Shown: positions 16,718-19,604 of the stretch, in pieces
Layout: the number at the start of each line of letters is the position of its first letter
Numbering within the stretch: the stretch's first letter is position 1
DNA from: Chitinophagales bacterium
Lineage (GTDB): Bacteria; Bacteroidota; Bacteroidia; Chitinophagales; Chitinophagaceae
Direction: 5' to 3'
Assembly: GCA_013297585.1 (NCBI GenBank)
Contig: JAAFHG010000021.1
Coordinates: forward strand, 1-19,604
Length of the DNA: 19,604 nt
The notes under the pieces: generated by a model
Databases searched by the model: none
Seen by the model: the letters and a program-made list of their open reading frames with translations, nothing else
What the model was told of the DNA's origin: nothing
Program-made: the position numbers and the translations under genes

Positions 16718-17890
16718 TTATTTGGTGATGAAAACTTGTTTATTTTTTATCTCATACTTAAATGCGCCTGTGAGTTGCAATTTTTTAAACACTTTTTCTG
16801 CATCTACACTTCTTGAAATAATACCAGTAAAATGTGCATCTATATTGCCATTATAAACAACATCAACATCGTACCACCTGTTAATTTGTTTAATAATACT
16901 TTGCATATCGGCACTATTAAATTGAAAAAAACCATTTTTCCAAGCTATGGTGGCTTCTAAGTCTGCATCAACAATGTTTAATGCGCCATTGGTAGATAAT
17001 TTGGCTTGCTCGCCAGGTACAATGGTTTTAGAACTAGTTGGGGTAATCACTTTTACAGATCCTTCTAAAAGCGTCGTATTTACAGTATGCTCATTATTAT
17101 AAGCCATAATATTAAAATGTGTACCCAATACGGCTACTTCCATATTATTCACCTTTACTTTGAAAGGCATATTTTTATTTTTAGCAACCTCAAAATAGCC
17201 CTCACCAGTTAGTTCTACAACGCGTTCTTTACCAGAAAAAAATGTTGGATATTTTAAAGAGGATGCTGCATTTAACCATACTTTAGAACCATCAGGTAGT
17301 TCTACTTGATATTGACCGCCTCTTGGCGTAGATAGTATATTGATGGCTGCAACTGGCTCAGAAGCAGCCGTAACAGATTGCTGATACGCTAGTAAACCAC
17401 TTTTTAATTTTACAACATTGCTATTACCTTGGCTAGATATTTTACCATTGTTAGCGTCGTCAAGCGTTACAATTTCACCATTGGCAAGCGTTAAAGTGGC
17501 TTTATTGCCTCCGGGCAAAATTTGGGTAGCTTTTGGTAAATTATTGCTTACTACAGATGGTTTAGTAGGAAAATTATTTTGTAATAAATAGAAGGTAGCT
17601 GCACCAACAAGTGTCAACAAAATGGCAGCAGCAATATTTTGTTTACTCAAAAACGATAATAATATAGGTGTTTTTCTACCAATTTTTTGCTGCTCAATTT
17701 TCTGCCAAATTCTCTTTTTAAGTAACTGACTATTTTTTGCAAACGCAGTTGGGATTTCAAGAGGTGCATCCTGTTGGCTATTATACCAATTGAATAGAAT
17801 CGCTTCTTCATCAGGTGTAATAGTACCATTTAAGAATTTTTCAGCAAGTGCTTCGTAATAGTTGGTATTGTTTGCGGCAGTAGACATCAA
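16718..17890 (-). CDS. FecR-family anti-sigma factor
   Basis: A 390-residue inner-membrane protein. The cytoplasmic N-terminal part (about 1-80) includes EALAEKFLNGTITPDEEAILFNWY, typical of the sigma-binding region. One transmembrane helix is at about 85-103 (NIAAAILLTLVGAATFYLL). The periplasmic FecR domain is at about 187-285 (TPRGGQYQVELPDGSKVWLN, ELTGEGYFEVAK, VLGTHFNIMAY, TTLLEGSVKV). The C-terminal DUF4974 domain, about 322-390, is itself STN-like. It sits 62 bp after the sigma factor gene and 209 bp before the STN-bearing susC. In the known Fec/Sus scheme the protein holds the sigma factor until the loaded SusC signals through its STN domain. The assignment to this particular susC rests on gene order. 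Confidence 0.95.
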   Translation of the reverse strand: MMSTAANNTNYYEALAEKFLNGTITPDEEAILFNWYNSQQDAPLEIPTAFAKNSQLLKKRIWQKIEQQKIGRKTPILLSFLSKQNIAAAILLTLVGAATFYLLQNNFPTKPSVVSNNLPKATQILPGGNKATLTLANGEIVTLDDANNGKISSQGNSNVVKLKSGLLAYQQSVTAASEPVAAINILSTPRGGQYQVELPDGSKVWLNAASSLKYPTFFSGKERVVELTGEGYFEVAKNKNMPFKVKVNNMEVAVLGTHFNIMAYNNEHTVNTTLLEGSVKVITPTSSKTIVPGEQAKLSTNGALNIVDADLEATIAWKNGFFQFNSADMQSIIKQINRWYDVDVVYNGNIDAHFTGIISRSVDAEKVFKKLQLTGAFKYEIKNKQVFITK

Positions 17891-17952
17891 GCAACGTTTG
17901 CTTATAAGTCAGCTTACTAAACACAAACCCTTAGCCCTGAAAAAAATATTTA

Positions 17953-18555
17953 TTACTTAGATAAAAGTTGAAGCAATAATTTTATAGATAACGAAGCCGT
18001 TATGATGGCTCCACTGAGGTTCATTTTTAAAATATGCCGCGCTTTAGATAAATGGGCTTCTACCGTTTTCTCTGAAATTGCCAACTGATTAGCTATTTCT
18101 TTATGCGATAAGTTTTCGTCTCTACTTAACTTAAACACCAACTGGCATTTTTCTGGTAAATGTGCAACTAAACCTGCAAGCCTATCTTTTAACTCATCAA
18201 AATCAAGCCATTGGATTGTTGAAAAATCTGCCGATGGTGTGTTTGAAGCAGCATACTGATTGTACCTATTTTGTACATTTCGTTTTGCCAAAACATTAAT
18301 TACTTTGTAAGAAACCGCAGCGCCTAAATATGAAGACAATTTGGAGGTAACAGATAGGGTTTCTCGCCTGTTCCAAAGCTCTAGAAAAATATCCTGTACC
18401 AATTCTTCTGCATCTGCAAGACTATTAAGCTTATTTGCAGCGATGCTAAATAATTTTTGCCAATACCTATTATAAATTTCAGTGTACGCTGCACTGTCAC
18501 CCAATGTAACTCGCTGCAACAGAGCGGCATCATCAAGATGTAGGCAATCGTTCAT
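17953..18555 (-). CDS. ECF (FecI-type) RNA polymerase sigma factor
   Basis: A 200-residue sigma-70-family protein of ECF size. Region 2 covers about 24-90 (YTEIYNRYWQKLFSIAANKL, then DAEELVQDIFLELWNRRETL), which binds core polymerase and the -10 element. Region 4 covers about 125-178 (LPEKCQLVFKLSRDENLSHKEIANQL, ISEKTVEAHLSKARHIL), the helix-turn-helix that reads the -35 element. The last 20 residues (about 181-200) form a hydrophobic leucine-rich tail beyond region 4, also seen in other Bacteroidota ECF factors. As first gene of the fecI-fecR-susC-susD-xylanase series it is the probable specific activator of the locus, controlled by FecR. A possible promoter lies about 190 bp upstream. Confidence 0.95.
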   Translation of the reverse strand: MNDCLHLDDAALLQRVTLGDSAAYTEIYNRYWQKLFSIAANKLNSLADAEELVQDIFLELWNRRETLSVTSKLSSYLGAAVSYKVINVLAKRNVQNRYNQYAASNTPSADFSTIQWLDFDELKDRLAGLVAHLPEKCQLVFKLSRDENLSHKEIANQLAISEKTVEAHLSKARHILKMNLSGAIITASLSIKLLLQLLSK

Positions 18556-18740
18556 TTGTATGGCAATTAAAAACTAAAATGTATGTGCTAATAGGTTTAA
18601 ATAGTATGACTTAAAACTAAAAACAAGCAAAGCAATTTGGAATGACACTTAAAAACTGTAACCCATAAGAGACAAGTTCAACCACACAATATCTTCTCGT
18701 ATTCTCACCCTAGATGGTTACTAAATCTCTTTCATTGATT

Positions 18741-18748
18741 CAAAAGTA
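18741..18748 (-). promoter_or_regulatory. Predicted -7 box (TACTTTTG) upstream of the ECF sigma gene
   Basis: Read on the minus strand this is TACTTTTG, an exact TAnnTTTG match, the only one found between the YHS gene and the sigma gene on that strand. No TTTG is seen at the expected -33 distance. The leader to the start codon would be about 180 nt. This is a candidate housekeeping promoter for fecI-fecR. Confidence 0.3.
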
Positions 18749-18807
18749 ATTCATCTCATTCAATTTGCGTTCGATTGCAATTTTACAAGATTTTAATGTC
18801 ATTTCAC

Positions 18808-18848
18808 CAATAAGTACAATAAATTGTAGAATATGTTGCAATAAGTAC
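18808..18848. repeat. Direct repeat CAATAAGTAC and overlapping palindrome
   Basis: CAATAAGTAC occurs at 18808-18817 and again at 18839-18848, 31 bp apart, which is close to three helical turns. Between and overlapping the first copy lies the perfect palindrome TACAAT-AA-ATTGTA (18815-18828). The arrangement resembles a regulator-binding site, but short repeats arise easily in AT-rich DNA. Confidence 0.35.
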
Positions 18849-18875
18849 TTTTCTTTTCTGAAATAACCTACACAA

Positions 18876-19334
18876 CTATCTAAACATAGCCGTCCAATTA
18901 ATATCGCCCAAAGGCTTCAATCGTTCTTCATCTTTGTTCCACTTGTTAAGTGCATTTACTGATAAAGTGTGGTAAAATAGATACAATTTACCGTTCAATA
19001 TTTTAAAGGTTCTTGGGTCTACTTCTTCTTTTTCGTTTAAGTTACTCATGCTAAATGCGCACCAGCCACCATATTGGGGTTCGTAAGTTTTAGGGGCTTT
19101 TATAAATAGCGCTCTATTGCTAGAATCGGCAAAATAGTAGGTTGCGCCTTCGTAAGTATAACGCCACTTTTTCTTACCATCTATCGCTTTGTTTACTGTA
19201 AAATAAGCCACAGGATCGTAGCCTTTTATGGCCAATCCTTCATCAAGATTAAAATGTTTCGCACGAATATCTGCTTGAGCTATGGCGGCAGACACAATAA
19301 CGATTGATAATAAAAGCAAGACAATCTTTTTCAT
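18876..19334 (-). CDS. Secreted YHS-domain protein
   Basis: A 152-residue exported protein. The signal peptide is MKKIVLLLLSIVIVSAAIAQA, with cleavage near residue 20. The mature part reads IKGYDPVAYF (about 37-46), then YEGATYYFADSSNRALFIKAP and YEPQYGGWCAFSMS (about 60-97), the pattern of the small YHS-domain family often annotated only by domain name. The single Cys92 in GGWCAFSM is the conserved cysteine of this group. The function of the family is not settled; metal or small-ligand binding has been suggested for YHS domains. It begins 30 bp after the uxuA stop codon, so the two are probably co-transcribed, but no link to hexuronate metabolism can be read from the protein. No lipobox is present, so a periplasmic or secreted location is inferred. 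Confidence 0.85.
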   Translation of the reverse strand: MKKIVLLLLSIVIVSAAIAQADIRAKHFNLDEGLAIKGYDPVAYFTVNKAIDGKKKWRYTYEGATYYFADSSNRALFIKAPKTYEPQYGGWCAFSMSNLNEKEEVDPRTFKILNGKLYLFYHTLSVNALNKWNKDEERLKPLGDINWTAMFR

Positions 19335-19364
19335 ACTACTAGTTTATTAATTTGTGGTTTGCTA

Positions 19365-19604
19365 TTAACTGTACAAACTTCTCATTATGCTATATTCTAA
19401 CCCACGTAATTCTGCAAGCCCTTTTAATCTACCAATGGCAGAGTAACCAGGATAGGTTGTTTTTTTCAAATCATCCAGCATTTGATGCCCATGATCTGGA
19501 CGCATTGGTATAGAAATATTTCTTTCCTGCATAATTATTAATGCCTGCTTAATAATCGCATACATATCTGCATCGCCATCAAGATGGTTTGCTTCGTAAA
19601 AATT
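19365..19604 (-). CDS. uxuA: Mannonate dehydratase, C-terminal part (5' end off the right side)
   Basis: The frame is open from the right edge to a TAA at 19365, giving the last 79 residues of the protein. It reads NFYEANHLDGDADMYAIIKQ, then IPMRPDHGHQMLDDL, YPGYSAIGRLKGLAELRGLE, the highly conserved end of UxuA. The RPDHGH segment contributes metal and substrate ligands in this family. UxuA (EC 4.2.1.8) dehydrates D-mannonate to 2-keto-3-deoxygluconate in the cytoplasm, a step in glucuronate breakdown. An internal ATG at 19565 is not the start, because conserved family sequence continues upstream of it. Next to a xylan locus it suggests use of the glucuronic acid side groups of glucuronoxylan, though uxuA also occurs away from such loci. 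Confidence 0.94.
   Translation of the reverse strand, partial: NFYEANHLDGDADMYAIIKQALIIMQERNISIPMRPDHGHQMLDDLKKTTYPGYSAIGRLKGLAELRGLEYSIMRSLYS

Larger units (their letters stand above)
18556..18875. other. Intergenic region upstream of the sigma factor gene
   Basis: 320 bp with no gene on either strand. It holds a perfect TAnnTTTG-type box on the minus strand (18741-18748), a 10-base direct repeat at 18808-18817 and 18839-18848, and the palindrome TACAAT-AA-ATTGTA at 18815-18828. No convincing terminator with a G/C-rich stem was seen after the YHS gene, so some read-through from uxuA into the sigma factor gene cannot be excluded. Confidence 0.6.

Noticed and set aside
17647..17829. Minus-strand 60-residue frame inside the fecR gene
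   Set aside because: It overlaps the well-supported FecR frame in another phase and shows no domain or signal.
19365..19565. Separate small gene starting at the ATG at 19565
   Set aside because: The frame stays open to the window edge and the residues upstream (NFYEANHLDGDAD) belong to conserved UxuA sequence, so it is the end of a larger gene.
1..19604. CRISPR array, tRNA, rRNA, insertion sequence or prophage
   Set aside because: No regularly spaced repeats, cloverleaf-like segments, transposase or phage protein motifs were seen anywhere in the window.

Overview
The window looks like a piece of an AT-rich Bacteroidota chromosome, most likely from the Chitinophagaceae or a close relative. 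The evidence is two complete SusC/SusD pairs plus the start of a third SusC-like gene, an ECF sigma/FecR pair with the Bacteroidota FecR layout, many lipoprotein signals ending in Ser/Gly-Cys-Lys, and almost no Shine-Dalgarno sequences. The STN-bearing SusC also has the long basic N-terminal leader common in Chitinophaga-type proteins. The family-level assignment is inference. All protein genes lie on the minus strand, so transcription runs from high to low coordinates.

Right edge (about 18876-19604): the 3' end of uxuA (mannonate dehydratase, hexuronate catabolism), followed after 30 bp by a secreted YHS-domain protein. A 320-bp spacer with short repeats and a possible promoter follows.

Middle (9261-18555): a compact xylan utilisation locus. 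It contains ECF sigma factor, FecR anti-sigma factor, SusC with an N-terminal STN signalling domain, SusD, and a GH10 xylanase lipoprotein whose catalytic domain is interrupted by a carbohydrate-binding module. A strong intrinsic terminator follows the xylanase. The STN-SusC is expected to sense the imported oligosaccharide and signal through FecR to release FecI, which would drive susCD-xylanase. With uxuA next door, the likely target is (glucurono)xylan. The fecR-susC spacer carries a strong intrinsic terminator on the opposite (+) strand, preceded by a Bacteroidota-type -7 box, so a small antisense RNA over the susC leader is plausible. The susD-xylanase spacer is rich in overlapping inverted repeats.

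Left part (1-8447): a second minus-strand operon behind a long leader (8448-9199). Its order is a three-domain fasciclin lipoprotein, SusC without STN, SusD, a two-domain fasciclin lipoprotein with an extra C-terminal beta-rich domain, and the start of another SusC-like receptor that leaves the window. No enzyme and no regulator is visible in it. It resembles a surface capture and import system in which FAS1-domain lipoproteins replace the usual surface glycan-binding proteins. Its substrate is unknown, and it is the best candidate here for an undescribed system.

No rRNA, tRNA, CRISPR array, insertion sequence or phage gene was seen. Promoters, the small RNA and RNA structures are pattern-based predictions made by eye.
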